A DNA stretch of 64,000 nucleotides. It comes from Stenotrophomonas koreensis. GTDB lineage: Bacteria; Pseudomonadota; Gammaproteobacteria; Xanthomonadales; Xanthomonadaceae. This document shows, piece after piece, positions 9,362-18,250 of this stretch (position 1 is the stretch's first letter; the number at the start of each line of letters is the position of its first letter). Position numbers and translations under genes: made by a program. The notes below the pieces were generated by a model. It did not search any database, was not told where the DNA came from, and saw only the letters and a program-made list of their open reading frames with translations. The stretch spans positions 124,001-188,000 of the forward strand of contig NZ_LDJH01000013.1 in assembly GCF_001431525.1 (NCBI RefSeq), read 5' to 3'.

Positions 9362-10546
9362 ATGAGTGAGCACAACAGTGCAGCCGGTCCGGCCGATTTC
9401 GGCCTGAGCGAAGAACAGGTCGCCTTCCGCAGTGCGGCCGCCGCGTTTGCCGCCACCGAGCTGGCCCCGCATGCCCGCCACTGGGATGCCGAGGGCATCT
9501 TCCCGCGCGAGGCGATCGCCAAGGCCGGCGAGCTTGGGTTTTGCGGGATCTACACCCCGGAAAGCGAGGGCGGCATCGGCCTGTCACGGCTGGATGCGGC
9601 GCTGATCTTCGAGGAGCTGGCCACCGCCGACCCCTCCACCGCGGCCTACATCAGCATCCACAACATGGCCACCTGGATGATCGCCAGCTGGGGCCAGCCG
9701 GCGCTGCGCGCGCAGTGGTCGGCGGCAATGGCCAGTGGCCAGCTACTGGGCTCGTACTGCCTGACCGAGCCGGGTGCCGGCTCCGATGCCGCCTCGCTCA
9801 GGACCCGCGCGGTGCGCCAGGGCGATGAGTACGTGCTTGACGGCAGCAAGGCCTTCATCTCCGGCGCCGGGGCCACCGACATGCTGGTGGTGATGGCGCG
9901 CACCGGCGGTGAGGGTGCACGCGGGATCAGCGCCATTGCGGTGCCGGCCAACCTGCCGGGCATCGAATACGGGAAGAAGGAAGAAAAGATGGGCTGGAAC
10001 AGCCAGCCCACGCGCACCATCAGCTTTACCGGGGTGCGCGTGCCGGTGGCCAACCGCCTGGGCGAGGAGGGCGAGGGCTTCAAGATCGCGATGAAGGGCC
10101 TGGATGGCGGCCGCCTGAACATTGCCGCCTGCTCGCTGGGTGCGGCCCAGGGGGCACTGGATGCGGCCCGGCGTTACCTGCGCGAGCGCAGCCAGTTCGG
10201 CCAGGCGCTGGCCCAGTTCCAGGCGCTGCAGTTCAAGCTGGCCGACATGGCCACCGAGCTGGTCGCCGCCCGCCAGATGGTGCATGGCGCGGCCCGCCGG
10301 CTGGATGCACGCAGCAGCGATGCCACGGTGTGGTGCGCGATGGCCAAGCGCTTTGCTACCGATGCCGGCTTTGCCGTCTGCAACGAGGCACTGCAGCTGC
10401 ACGGCGGCTACGGCTACATCCGCGAGTACCCGGTCGAACGCCTGCTGCGTGACAGCCGTGTCCACCAGATCCTGGAAGGCACCAACGAGATCATGCGGGT
10501 GATCGTGGCCCGCCACCTGCTCAATACCGAGGAACCCCTGCGATGA
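9362..10546 (+). CDS. Acyl-CoA dehydrogenase (probable isobutyryl-CoA dehydrogenase)
   Basis: A 394-residue FAD flavoenzyme that introduces the alpha,beta double bond into an acyl-CoA. N-terminal helical domain (FGLSEEQVAFRSAAAAFA), middle beta domain (YCLTEPGAGSDAASLRT, KAFISGAG) and C-terminal helical domain (QLHGGYGYIREYPVERLLRD, ILEGTNEIMRVIVAR) are all complete. Its place between mmsA and an enoyl-CoA hydratase argues for isobutyryl-CoA (valine pathway) as substrate. Electrons would pass to EtfBA, encoded in the same operon. Its stop overlaps the next start by ATGA. Substrate specificity is inferred from context. Confidence 0.93.
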   Translation: MSEHNSAAGPADFGLSEEQVAFRSAAAAFAATELAPHARHWDAEGIFPREAIAKAGELGFCGIYTPESEGGIGLSRLDAALIFEELATADPSTAAYISIHNMATWMIASWGQPALRAQWSAAMASGQLLGSYCLTEPGAGSDAASLRTRAVRQGDEYVLDGSKAFISGAGATDMLVVMARTGGEGARGISAIAVPANLPGIEYGKKEEKMGWNSQPTRTISFTGVRVPVANRLGEEGEGFKIAMKGLDGGRLNIAACSLGAAQGALDAARRYLRERSQFGQALAQFQALQFKLADMATELVAARQMVHGAARRLDARSSDATVWCAMAKRFATDAGFAVCNEALQLHGGYGYIREYPVERLLRDSRVHQILEGTNEIMRVIVARHLLNTEEPLR

Positions 10547-11340
10547 CCGATTACACCACCCAGGCCTGGGCCGGCCTGCAGCTGGAAGTACGCCAGCACA
10601 CCGCCATCGTCACCCTGTGCAACCCGCCGGCGCACACCTGGACGGTGGACAGCCTCAATGCCCTGCGCGACCTGGTGGCGCAGATCAATGCCGACCGCAG
10701 CATCTACGCGCTGGTGATCACCGGGCAGGGCGGCAAGTTCTTCAGTGCCGGTGCGGACCTGAAGCAGTTTGCCAGTGGCGACAAGGCCGCTGCCCGCGCT
10801 GCGGCGCGTGCCTTCGGCCAGGCCTTCGAAGCGCTGGCCGGCTTCCGTGGGGTATCGATCGCGGCGATCAACGGCTATGCGATGGGCGGTGGGCTGGAGT
10901 GTGCGCTGGCCTGTGACCTGCGCATCATCGAGGCCCATGCCCAGGTCGCCCTACCCGAAGCCACCGTCGGCCTGCTGCCCTGTGCCGGCGGTACCCAGAA
11001 CCTGACCCGGCTGGTCGGCGAGGGCTGGGCCAAGCGGATGATCCTGCTGGGCGAGCGCATCGATGCCGATACCGCGCTGGCCATCGGCCTGGCCGAAGCC
11101 CGGGCCGAGACCGGCCAGGGCCTGGCTCTGGCGCTGGAGTGGGCCGACAAGGCGGCACGGCAGAGCCCGACCAGCGTGGCCGCGTGCAAGACCCTGGTCC
11201 AGTCCACCCGCTACGGCACCCATGCCGCCGCGCTGGTGGCCGAGCGCGAGGCCTTCGTCGACCTGTTTGACAGTGCCGACCAGGCCGAAGGCGTCAACGC
11301 CTTCCTGGAAAAGCGCGCCCCGCAATGGAAGAACGCATGA
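10543..11340 (+). CDS. Enoyl-CoA hydratase (methacrylyl-CoA step)
   Basis: A 265-residue crotonase-family protein. It shows the oxyanion-hole motifs (FFSAGADLKQF about residues 66-76; INGYAMGGGLECALACD about 109-125) and the catalytic Glu region LPEATVGLLPCAGGTQNLTRLVG. In this operon it would hydrate methacrylyl-CoA to 3-hydroxyisobutyryl-CoA. It overlaps both neighbours by 4 nt (ATGA), so translation is probably coupled. The family is certain; the exact substrate is inferred. Confidence 0.93.
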   Translation: MTDYTTQAWAGLQLEVRQHTAIVTLCNPPAHTWTVDSLNALRDLVAQINADRSIYALVITGQGGKFFSAGADLKQFASGDKAAARAAARAFGQAFEALAGFRGVSIAAINGYAMGGGLECALACDLRIIEAHAQVALPEATVGLLPCAGGTQNLTRLVGEGWAKRMILLGERIDADTALAIGLAEARAETGQGLALALEWADKAARQSPTSVAACKTLVQSTRYGTHAAALVAEREAFVDLFDSADQAEGVNAFLEKRAPQWKNA

Positions 11341-12497
11341 ACACGGAAGACCAGGCACCGGTACTGTTCGAACAGCGGGTGGGGGTGGATGGCGCGGTGA
11401 TCGGCATCGCCACCCTCAACGCCCCGCGCACGCTCAATGGTTTTTCGCTGGCGATGGCGCAGCTGCTCGGCGAACAGCTGCAGCGCTGGGCGCGCGACCC
11501 GGCGGTGGCCGTGGTGGTGTTGCAGGGGGCCGGCGAGAAGGCCTTCTGCGCCGGCGGCGACCTGCACGGGCTGTACCGCAGCATGTGCGAGTACCGCCAG
11601 GCCGGGCACAGCGACATCACCGCCAATGCCTTTGCCAGCGAGTTTTTCGCCACCGAGTACCGGCTGGATCACGCCATCCACCATTACCCCAAGCCGCTGC
11701 TGTGCTGGGGCCATGGCATCGTGATGGGCGGCGGGCTGGGCCTGATGGGCGGTGCCAGCCACCGCGTGGTCAGCGAGCGCTCGCGGCTGGCATTTCCGGA
11801 GATCAGCGTCGGCCTGTTCCCCGATGTCGGCGGCACCTGGCTGCTGCAGCGGGTACCGGGCAATGCCGGCCTGTTCCTGGGCCTGACCGGCGCCCAGCTC
11901 GGCCCGTCCGATGCGATCCATGCTGGCCTGGCCGATGTGCATATTGCCGAGCAGCAGCGCGATGCCGTGTTCCAGGCGCTGCAGGCGCAGCCCTGGCAGG
12001 CCGATGCGCAGGCCAACCGGCGGGCGCTGGGCGATCTTCTGCAGGGCTTTGCCAGCACGGCGCCGGCCGGGCCGTTGCAGCAGCATGCCGCGCTGATCGA
12101 CCAGCTGTGCGAGGACGACGGGCTGGAAGCTGTGGTCGGGCGGATCCTGGCCATCGACAGTGACGATGCCTGGCTGCAGTCAGCAGTGAAGACCCTGGCC
12201 CACGGTGCGCCGGGGTCGGCACGCCTGGCTTATGCACTGCGCCAGCGCGGGCAGGGCGCCAGCCTGGCCGAGGTGTTCCGGCTGGAATACACCGTGGCCC
12301 TGCATGGCTGTGCCCATGGCGATTTTGCCGAAGGCATCCGCGCCCTGCTGATCGACAAGGACCGCAACCCGCAGTGGCAGCCGGCCACCCTGGCCGAGGC
12401 CAGCGCCGCGTGGGCCGAGACCTTCTTTACCGCGCCGTGGCCGGCCGACCGGCATCCTTTGGCCGACCTTGGCCGCGATGACTTGATGAGGAACTGA
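11337..12497 (+). CDS. 3-hydroxyisobutyryl-CoA hydrolase (crotonase family)
   Basis: A 386-residue member of the crotonase superfamily, longer than ordinary hydratases because of a C-terminal extension. Motifs ATLNAPRTLNGFSLAM, KAFCAGGDLHGLYRSM, GHGIVMGGGLGLMGGASHRVV and the signature PEISVGLFPDVGGTWLL match 3-hydroxyisobutyryl-CoA hydrolases, which release free 3-hydroxyisobutyrate for MmsB. ATG 11337 overlaps the previous stop (ATGA); an upstream in-frame ATG at 11325 is less likely. The gene ends one base before mmsB. Confidence 0.92.
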   Translation: MNTEDQAPVLFEQRVGVDGAVIGIATLNAPRTLNGFSLAMAQLLGEQLQRWARDPAVAVVVLQGAGEKAFCAGGDLHGLYRSMCEYRQAGHSDITANAFASEFFATEYRLDHAIHHYPKPLLCWGHGIVMGGGLGLMGGASHRVVSERSRLAFPEISVGLFPDVGGTWLLQRVPGNAGLFLGLTGAQLGPSDAIHAGLADVHIAEQQRDAVFQALQAQPWQADAQANRRALGDLLQGFASTAPAGPLQQHAALIDQLCEDDGLEAVVGRILAIDSDDAWLQSAVKTLAHGAPGSARLAYALRQRGQGASLAEVFRLEYTVALHGCAHGDFAEGIRALLIDKDRNPQWQPATLAEASAAWAETFFTAPWPADRHPLADLGRDDLMRN

Positions 12498-12498
12498 C

Positions 12499-13392
12499 AT
12501 GAGCCGTATTGCATTCATTGGCCTGGGCAACATGGGCGGGCCGATGGCCATCAACCTGGCCAAGGCCGGGCACCAGGTCCACGCGTTCGACCTCAGTGCC
12601 GACGCCCTCGCGGCCGTGGTCGCGGGCGGGGCACAGGCCGCTGCCAGCGCCGCCGAGGCGGTGGCCAATGCCGAGGTGGTGATCTCGATGCTGCCGGCCA
12701 GCCGGCACGTCGAAGGCCTGTACCTGGGCGAGGGCGGCCTGCTGGCACAGATCCCGGCCGGCGCGCTGGTGATCGACAGCAGCACGATTGCCCCGGCCTC
12801 GGCGCAGAAGGTGGCCCAGGCCGCCAGTGCCCGCGGGCTGCAGATGCTCGATGCCCCGGTCTCCGGTGGCACTGCCGGCGCCCAGGCCGGCACCCTGACC
12901 TTCATCGTCGGCGGTGAGGCCGCGGTGCTGGAGCGCGCACGCCCCTACCTGCAGGCGATGGGCAAGAACATCTTCCACGTCGGCGCCAACGGTGCAGGCC
13001 AGGTTGCCAAGCTGTGCAACAACATGGCACTGGGCGTGATCATGGCAGCCACCGGCGAGGCGCTCTCGCTGGGTGTGGCCCATGGCCTGGACCCGAAGGT
13101 GCTCTCGCAGATGATGGCCGTCAGCACCGGGCGCAGCTGGGCCACCGAGGTCTGCAACCCGTGGCCGGACGTGCTGGAAAACGCCCCGGCCTCGCGCGGC
13201 TACAGCGGTGGTTTCGGCAATGACCTGATGCTCAAGGACCTGGGCCTGGCGGCCGAGGCGGCGATGGCCAAGGGTGCGTCGATCCCGCTCGGCGAGCTGG
13301 CGCGCAACCTGTACTCGATCAACAGCCAGCGCGGCAACGGCGGGCTGGATTTCTCCAGTGTGATCAAGCTGTTCAACAAGGAGGGCGCATGA
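12499..13392 (+). CDS. mmsB: 3-hydroxyisobutyrate dehydrogenase
   Basis: A 297-residue NAD-dependent beta-hydroxyacid dehydrogenase oxidising 3-hydroxyisobutyrate to methylmalonate semialdehyde, the substrate of MmsA. The N-terminal Rossmann motif IAFIGLGNMGGPMAINLAKAG, substrate-binding DAPVSGGTAGAQAGTL and catalytic Lys region GQVAKLCNNM are all present. Length is standard. It lies one base after the hydrolase gene and overlaps etfB by ATGA. Confidence 0.96.
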   Translation: MSRIAFIGLGNMGGPMAINLAKAGHQVHAFDLSADALAAVVAGGAQAAASAAEAVANAEVVISMLPASRHVEGLYLGEGGLLAQIPAGALVIDSSTIAPASAQKVAQAASARGLQMLDAPVSGGTAGAQAGTLTFIVGGEAAVLERARPYLQAMGKNIFHVGANGAGQVAKLCNNMALGVIMAATGEALSLGVAHGLDPKVLSQMMAVSTGRSWATEVCNPWPDVLENAPASRGYSGGFGNDLMLKDLGLAAEAAMAKGASIPLGELARNLYSINSQRGNGGLDFSSVIKLFNKEGA

Positions 13393-14141
13393 GCCTGAAA
13401 ATCCTCGTCGCGTACAAGCGCGTTGTGGACTACAACGTCCGTATCCAGGTCAAGCCTGACGGATCGGGTGTGGTCACCGACGGCGTCAAGCTCTCGCCCA
13501 ATCCGTTTGATGAAATCGCCTTGGAAGAGGCCCTGCGCCTGCGCGATGCCGGCATTGCCAGCGAGGTGGTCGTGGCCACCATCGCCCCGGCCGATGCCCA
13601 GGCCCACCTGCGCAACGGCCTGGCGATGGGCGCCAACCGCGCCATCCACGTGGTCACCGATGCGGCGATCCAGCCGCTGACCGCCGCGCGCACCCTGCTC
13701 AAGCTGGTGGAAACCGAGCAGCCGGACATCGTGCTGCTGGGCAAGCAGGCCATCGACGATGATGCCAACCAGACCGGGCAGATGCTGGCCACGCTGTGGG
13801 GCCGTCCGCAGGCCACCTTCGCCTCCAAGGTCGAGATTGCCGACGGCAAGGCCACGGTGACCCGTGAAGTCGATGCTGGTCTGGAAGTGCTGGAAGTCGA
13901 TCTGCCGGCGGTGATCACCACCGATTTGCGCCTGAACGAGCCGCGCTTCATCAAGCTGCCGGACATCATGAAGGCCAAGGCCAAGCCGCTGCAGACCCTG
14001 CCGCTGGCCGAGCTGGGCGTTGAAGCCGCCGACACCTTTGAAACCACCGCCTATGCCCCGCCGGCCAAGCGCTCCAAGGGGATCATGGTCAAGGACGCCG
14101 CCGAACTGGTGGCTGTACTGAAGCAGAAGGGGTTGCTGTGA
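13389..14141 (+). CDS. etfB: Electron transfer flavoprotein beta subunit
   Basis: A 250-residue subunit that binds AMP and docks acyl-CoA dehydrogenases, passing their electrons via EtfA-FAD to ETF:quinone oxidoreductase. Recognised by MSLKILVAYKRVVDYNVRIQ, the segment LSPNPFDEIALEEALRLRDAG, the LGKQAIDDDANQTGQMLA signature and the recognition-loop region ITTDLRLNEPRFIKLPDIMKAK (split over two domains). AAGGAGGGC immediately before the ATG is a strong ribosome binding site. It overlaps mmsB by 4 nt, tying ETF supply to valine catabolism. Confidence 0.97.
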   Translation: MSLKILVAYKRVVDYNVRIQVKPDGSGVVTDGVKLSPNPFDEIALEEALRLRDAGIASEVVVATIAPADAQAHLRNGLAMGANRAIHVVTDAAIQPLTAARTLLKLVETEQPDIVLLGKQAIDDDANQTGQMLATLWGRPQATFASKVEIADGKATVTREVDAGLEVLEVDLPAVITTDLRLNEPRFIKLPDIMKAKAKPLQTLPLAELGVEAADTFETTAYAPPAKRSKGIMVKDAAELVAVLKQKGLL

Positions 14142-15076
14142 TGTCCAAGGTACTTGTCATTGCCGAACACCTGCACGGCCAGCTCAATGCCGCCGTGGCC
14201 AAGACCGTGACCGCCGCCGTGGCGGTGGGTGGCCAGGTCGACGTGCTGGTGCTGGCCGCCGACCCGGCCGGCGTGGCCGCACAGGCCGCGCAGATTGCCG
14301 GCGTCAGCCGCGTGCTGACCATCGCCAACCCGGCCAACGCCCATGCCGTGGCCCAGGTGCTGGCACCGCAGATCGCCAAGGCCGCTGCCGGTTACAGCCA
14401 CGTGTTCGGCCCGTCCACCACCACCGGCAAGGACCTTATGCCGGCCGTGGCCGCGCTGCTCGGCGTCAACCAGGTCTCCGACCTGATGACGGTGATCGAT
14501 GCGCACACCTTCCAGCGCCCGATCTACGCCGGCAACGCGATCATCACCGTGAAGACCCCGGCCGACCAGGTCGTGGTCGCCACCGTGCGTGCCGCCTCCT
14601 GGGCCAGCGCCGCCGCCGGTGGCAATGCCGCCATCGAGGCAATCAGCGTTGATGCCACCCTGCCGACCCACACCCGCTTTGTCTCGCTGACCTCGGGCAA
14701 GAGCGACCGCCCGGACCTGCAGAGCGCAAAGCGTGTGGTCTCCGGTGGCCGCGGTGTCGGCTCGGCCGAAAACTTCGAAGTGATCTACAAGCTGGCCGAC
14801 AAACTCGGTGCCGGCGTTGGCGCCTCGCGCGCAGCGGTGGATGCCGGCTACGTGCCCAGCGACATGCAGGTCGGCCAGACCGGCAAGATCATCGCCCCGG
14901 AGCTGTACGTGGCGGTGGGCATCAGCGGTGCGATCCAGCACCTGACCGGGATCAAGGACGCCGGCACCATCGTGGCGATCAACAAGGACGCCGACGCGCC
15001 GATCTTCGAGGTCGCCGACATCGGCCTGGTGGGTGACCTGTTCACGTTGTTGCCGGAGCTGGAAGCGTTGATTTGA
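14141..15076 (+). CDS. etfA: Electron transfer flavoprotein alpha subunit
   Basis: A 311-residue FAD-binding partner of EtfB. N-terminal ETF domain ([14 protein letters not shown]) and C-terminal FAD domain with the signature [20 protein letters not shown], the [21 protein letters not shown] segment and [24 protein letters not shown] 14141 overlaps the etfB stop by one base (TGATG); an in-frame GTG at 14138 is possible but less likely. It ends the tight valine/ETF operon, 81 nt before prpE. Confidence 0.97.
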   Translation: MSKVLVIAEHLHGQLNAAVAKTVTAAVAVGGQVDVLVLAADPAGVAAQAAQIAGVSRVLTIANPANAHAVAQVLAPQIAKAAAGYSHVFGPSTTTGKDLMPAVAALLGVNQVSDLMTVIDAHTFQRPIYAGNAIITVKTPADQVVVATVRAASWASAAAGGNAAIEAISVDATLPTHTRFVSLTSGKSDRPDLQSAKRVVSGGRGVGSAENFEVIYKLADKLGAGVGASRAAVDAGYVPSDMQVGQTGKIIAPELYVAVGISGAIQHLTGIKDAGTIVAINKDADAPIFEVADIGLVGDLFTLLPELEALI

Positions 15077-15157
15077 CGCCTGCATCGACCAAAGGCGAAA
15101 GGCATCGCCACGTGACTTGCTGTACATCGGAATATCGGGTTTGGGGAGGATTGGATA

Positions 15158-17110
15158 ATGCAGTGCAACAAAGAAGCATCGTCACCGTCGTCGCAGCAGG
15201 CACCCACGTTGAGCGGCAGCTATGAGCAGCTGCACCGCTTTTCCATCGAACAGCCGGAACAGTTCTGGGAAGAACAGAGCCGGTTGATCCACTGGGAAAC
15301 GCCGCCGCAACAGATTCTGGATTACTCCAATCCGCCGTTCCGCAAGTGGTTTGTCGGTGGCCGTACCAACCTGTGTTTCAACGCGGTTGACCGCCATCTG
15401 CAGGAGCGTGGCGATCAGCTGGCGCTGGTGGTGGCTTCCAGCGAGACCGACAGCGTGCGTGAGTTCACCTATCGCCAGCTGTACCGCGAGGTGAATGATT
15501 TTGCCGCGGTGCTTGTGCACCTGGGTGTGGGGCAGGGCGACCGCGTGGTCATCTACATGCCCAACATGGCCGAGGCGGTGTTTGCAATGCTGGCCTGCGC
15601 GCGCATCGGCGCGGTGCACTCGGTGGTGTTTGGCGGCTTTGCCGCGCACAACCTGGCCCTGCGCATCGACGATGCCCAGCCGAAACTGTTGATCACCGCC
15701 GATGCCGGCTGCCGCGGCGGCAAGGTCATCCCCTACAAGCCGCTGGTTGACAGCGCGCTGGCCTCGGCCCAGACGCCGCCGGAGAAGGTGCTGGTCGTCT
15801 CGCGCGGGCTGGATCAGGCGCTGGCGCTGGAGCCCGGTCGCGATGTCGATTACGCCAGCCTGCGCGCCCAGCTCGGCCCGGTCGATGTGCCGGTGCAGTG
15901 GCTCGAATCCAACGAGCCCAGCTACCTGCTGTATACCAGCGGCACCACCGGCAAGCCCAAGGGCGTGCAGCGTGATGTCGGTGGCTATGCGGTGGCGATG
16001 GCGCTGTCGATGCTGACCGTGTTCGACGTCAAGCCCGGGCAGGTGATGTTTTCCACCTCCGATGTCGGCTGGGCGGTGGGGCATTCCTACAATGTCTACG
16101 GCCCACTGATCGGCGGTGCCACCGCGCTGCTGTACGAGGGCCTGCCGACCCGTCCCGATCCGGGGGTGTGGTGGCAGTTGTGCGAGAAATACCGCGTGCG
16201 CACGCTGTTTTCCTCGCCCACTGCGATCCGCGTGCTGAAAAAGCACGATCCGGATTTCATCCGCAAACACGACCTGTCGGCGCTGCAGTACCTGTTCCTG
16301 GCCGGTGAGCCGCTGGATGAGCCCACCGCGCTGTGGATCAAGCAGCTGCTCGGCAAGCCGGTGATCGATAATTACTGGCAGACCGAAACCGGCTGGCCGG
16401 CGCTGACCCTGCTGCCCGGGGTGGATCTCAAGCCCACCCGTTTCGGCTCGCCCGGCTTTGCCAACCTCGGCTACAACGCGCGCATCATCGATGAAAACAC
16501 CGGCCAGGAAGTGGCCCCGGGCCAGAAGGGCGTGCTGGTGTTTGTGCCGCCGCTGCCGCCAGGCTGCCTGAGCACGGTGTGGCGCAATGACGAGCGTTTC
16601 ATTGCCAGCTACTTCAGCCACTTCAAGACCCTGCTGTACAGCTCCTCGGACTGGGCGATCCGCGACGAGGATGGCTACATCTTCATCCTCGGCCGCACCG
16701 ATGACGTGATCAATGTCGCCGGGCATCGCCTGGGCACGCGCGAGATCGAGGAATCGGTGTCCTCCAACCAGGCGGTGGTCGAAGCGGCCGTGGTCGGTGT
16801 GCCCGACGAGCTCAAGGGCCAGGTGCCGGTGGTGTTTGCGACCCTGCGTGACGAGCATGCCGGTGACCGTGCTGCTGCGGCCGCCGGGCTGCGCAAGACG
16901 GTGGAAACCAGCCTGGGGGCAGTGGCCCGGCCGGCGCGGGTCTACATCGTCGATGCCCTGCCCAAGACCCGTTCGGGCAAGCTGCTGCGCCGTTCATTGC
17001 AGGCGCTGGCCCAGGGCGGCGACCCGGGCGACCTGTCCACCCTGGACAACCCGGCCGCGCTGGACGAGGTGCGCAATGCGCTGAACCGCGGCGCCGACGC
17101 CGGCGACTGA
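15158..17110 (+). CDS. prpE: Propionate--CoA ligase (propionyl-CoA synthetase)
   Basis: A 650-residue AMP-forming acyl-CoA synthetase, slightly longer than usual because of a Ser/Gln-rich N-terminus. Motifs: [18 protein letters not shown] (ATP loop), [28 protein letters not shown], the hinge [22 protein letters not shown] and the C-terminal [11 protein letters not shown]ys, whose acetylation inactivates such enzymes. The ACS/PrpE subgroup is clear; propionate preference is supported by PrpE-like spacing and by position downstream of the propionyl-CoA-producing valine operon. GGAGGA (15146-15151) gives a good ribosome binding site. Confidence 0.9.
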   Translation: MQCNKEASSPSSQQAPTLSGSYEQLHRFSIEQPEQFWEEQSRLIHWETPPQQILDYSNPPFRKWFVGGRTNLCFNAVDRHLQERGDQLALVVASSETDSVREFTYRQLYREVNDFAAVLVHLGVGQGDRVVIYMPNMAEAVFAMLACARIGAVHSVVFGGFAAHNLALRIDDAQPKLLITADAGCRGGKVIPYKPLVDSALASAQTPPEKVLVVSRGLDQALALEPGRDVDYASLRAQLGPVDVPVQWLESNEPSYLLYTSGTTGKPKGVQRDVGGYAVAMALSMLTVFDVKPGQVMFSTSDVGWAVGHSYNVYGPLIGGATALLYEGLPTRPDPGVWWQLCEKYRVRTLFSSPTAIRVLKKHDPDFIRKHDLSALQYLFLAGEPLDEPTALWIKQLLGKPVIDNYWQTETGWPALTLLPGVDLKPTRFGSPGFANLGYNARIIDENTGQEVAPGQKGVLVFVPPLPPGCLSTVWRNDERFIASYFSHFKTLLYSSSDWAIRDEDGYIFILGRTDDVINVAGHRLGTREIEESVSSNQAVVEAAVVGVPDELKGQVPVVFATLRDEHAGDRAAAAAGLRKTVETSLGAVARPARVYIVDALPKTRSGKLLRRSLQALAQGGDPGDLSTLDNPAALDEVRNALNRGADAGD

Positions 17111-17139
17111 GCCGGGCCACGCCGCTTTTGGGCCATCCT

Positions 17140-17178
17140 CAACAACGGCGCCGCTGATCAGGGCGCCGTTGTTGTGTG
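17140..17178 (+). terminator. Long hairpin terminator after prpE
   Basis: CAACAACGGCGCC (17140-17152) pairs perfectly with GGCGCCGTTGTTG (17162-17174) around a 9-nt loop, followed by TGTG. The stem is very stable but the U-run is poor. It ends the valine/propionate unit. Confidence 0.65.
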
Positions 17179-17317
17179 CGGCGGCGCCCGGGCTGTGCAT
17201 TGCAGCTAGAGGAACAGACAGCAAGAGGATTGCACCCGGCCGGGCAAGCTTGTCCAGACGCCGACACTGGCCAGGACCGGGCTTTACTGCATTTGCCGGA
17301 TCTTCCGTGGTTCCGGG

Positions 17318-17455
17318 GTGGAACCCACCGGTACTTCTGACGCCAGAGTTTGCTTCCGGTTGTGGTGAGCTCCAGATCGAGGCCATTGCCGTCAAACAGG
17401 CGGATCGTCTTGGATCAGGGCTTCGTTTTTTGATCTGGGTGGTAGCGAGCTTCAT
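17318..17455 (-). pseudogene. Remnant of a P4-type tyrosine integrase (N-terminal fragment, frameshifted)
   Basis: Read on the minus strand from ATG 17453-17455, the first codons give MKLATTQIKKRSPDP. After what looks like a one-base deletion near 17406, the frame continues IRLFDGNGLDLEL then TTTGSKLWRQKYRW. Together these match the conserved N-terminal (DUF4102) arm-binding domain of P4-family integrases, which use tmRNA and tRNA genes as attachment sites. Everything after about residue 43, including the catalytic domain, is missing. It lies ~185 nt beyond the ssrA 3' end, the standard position for such an integrase. Recognition is by eye. Confidence 0.75.
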
Positions 17456-17493
17456 GTTCACCTGTGTGGGTAGTCAGGTGCCGGCTCGGTATC

Positions 17494-17527
17494 GATGCCC
17501 CCAGAAATGCCCCCAGATGGGGGCATT
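17494..17527 (-). repeat. TGGGGGCAT repeats upstream of the integrase remnant
   Basis: On the minus strand TGGGGGCAT occurs twice in direct orientation, with a third inverted copy (seen as CCCCCA/TGGGGG on either side of ATC). These short G-runs lie between the ssrA terminator and the dead integrase start, the upstream region where integrases of this type carry regulatory or arm-type repeats. They are another trace of the lost element. Confidence 0.5.
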
Positions 17528-17559
17528 CAGGAGAGCCGGATCATTCAGTGGGGTCAAAC

Positions 17560-17605
17560 AAAAAGGGCCTGATTCAGCTGGAAAATCCAGTAGAATCAAG
17601 CCCTT
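17560..17605 (-). terminator. ssrA: Intrinsic terminator of ssrA
   Basis: On the minus strand a long stem (AAGGGC...GCCCTT with internal TGATT/AATCA and CTGG/CCAG pairing) is followed by TTTTT. It begins 35 nt after the mature tmRNA 3' end and is the expected transcript end. Confidence 0.85.
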
Positions 17606-17639
17606 GATGTGTGTCCACGAACTTCAGTGAACACTTGAA

Positions 17640-17993
17640 TGGTGGAGGTGGGCGGAATTGAACCGCCGTCCGAAGGCACTCCATCCCCGGTACTACATGC
17701 TTAGCTCACCGTTGGATCTCGTCTTTGAACAGCACGGTGCGCAAAGCGCATCCAAAGACCAGCCTGCTTTGGTTAAGCCGTGACTGACAGGCAGCCATCA
17801 CAGCCGGTTCCGTGATAATGACCCTACATCCACGAGCACGGGCACAAGTGGGTTCGGGGCTTACGCCTTAAGCGGCGAGAGCGTAGTTGTCGTCGTTGGC
17901 AACTAGAGTTTTGCAGCTGGATTTACGAGGAAAGCTACCCCCTCGGCATGCACCAAGTAACTTCACAACCCCCGTCGAAACCAATGCACCCCC
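17640..17993 (-). ncRNA. ssrA: Transfer-messenger RNA (tmRNA)
   Basis: A 354-nt tmRNA that rescues stalled ribosomes with SmpB, encoded three genes away. The 5' end GGGGGTGCATTGGTTTCGAC (complement of 17993-17974) pairs as an acceptor stem with the 3' end CACCTCC-ACCA (17650-17640), and the T arm is GGCGG-TTCAATT-CCGCC. The tag frame is at 17900-17868: GCC AAC GAC GAC AAC TAC GCT CTC GCC GCT TAA, giving the proteolysis tag ANDDNYALAA. The CCA is encoded. Its 3' end is a classical integration target, and the adjacent integrase remnant shows it has been used. Confidence 0.97.
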
Positions 17994-18250
17994 GGTTTCT
18001 TCAAGAACTGCACAGTGTGCTGATTGAACTGGCCCACTGCGTTGCTTGACATGGCGATCCTAGCGCAATGCCGTGGTGCTGTCACGCAGCACGGGCAGCG
18101 ATGTTGCCCCAGCGTTTATCTGCCACATCCAGTGCAGGGCTTGCAACCGTGGGCCAAAGCCTGGCGGCGATGGCGCGGGATGCTGTCCTTGCAGGCGGGT
18201 GGGCGGCGGATGGGCTGCCGCATCATGCAGCGCCTGCGCAGGGAGGGGTG
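17994..18250. other. Gap between ssrA and the next gene
   Basis: These 257 bases must hold the ssrA promoter (minus strand), but I could not assign convincing -35/-10 boxes. An in-frame extension of the downstream gene back to 18068 is open but has no family resemblance and no ribosome binding site. Nothing else is recognisable. Confidence 0.4.

Noticed and set aside
17169-17630. Plus-strand 153-codon frame between prpE and ssrA
   Set aside because: It runs across the prpE terminator arm, the integrase remnant and the ssrA terminator; no ribosome binding site or family match.
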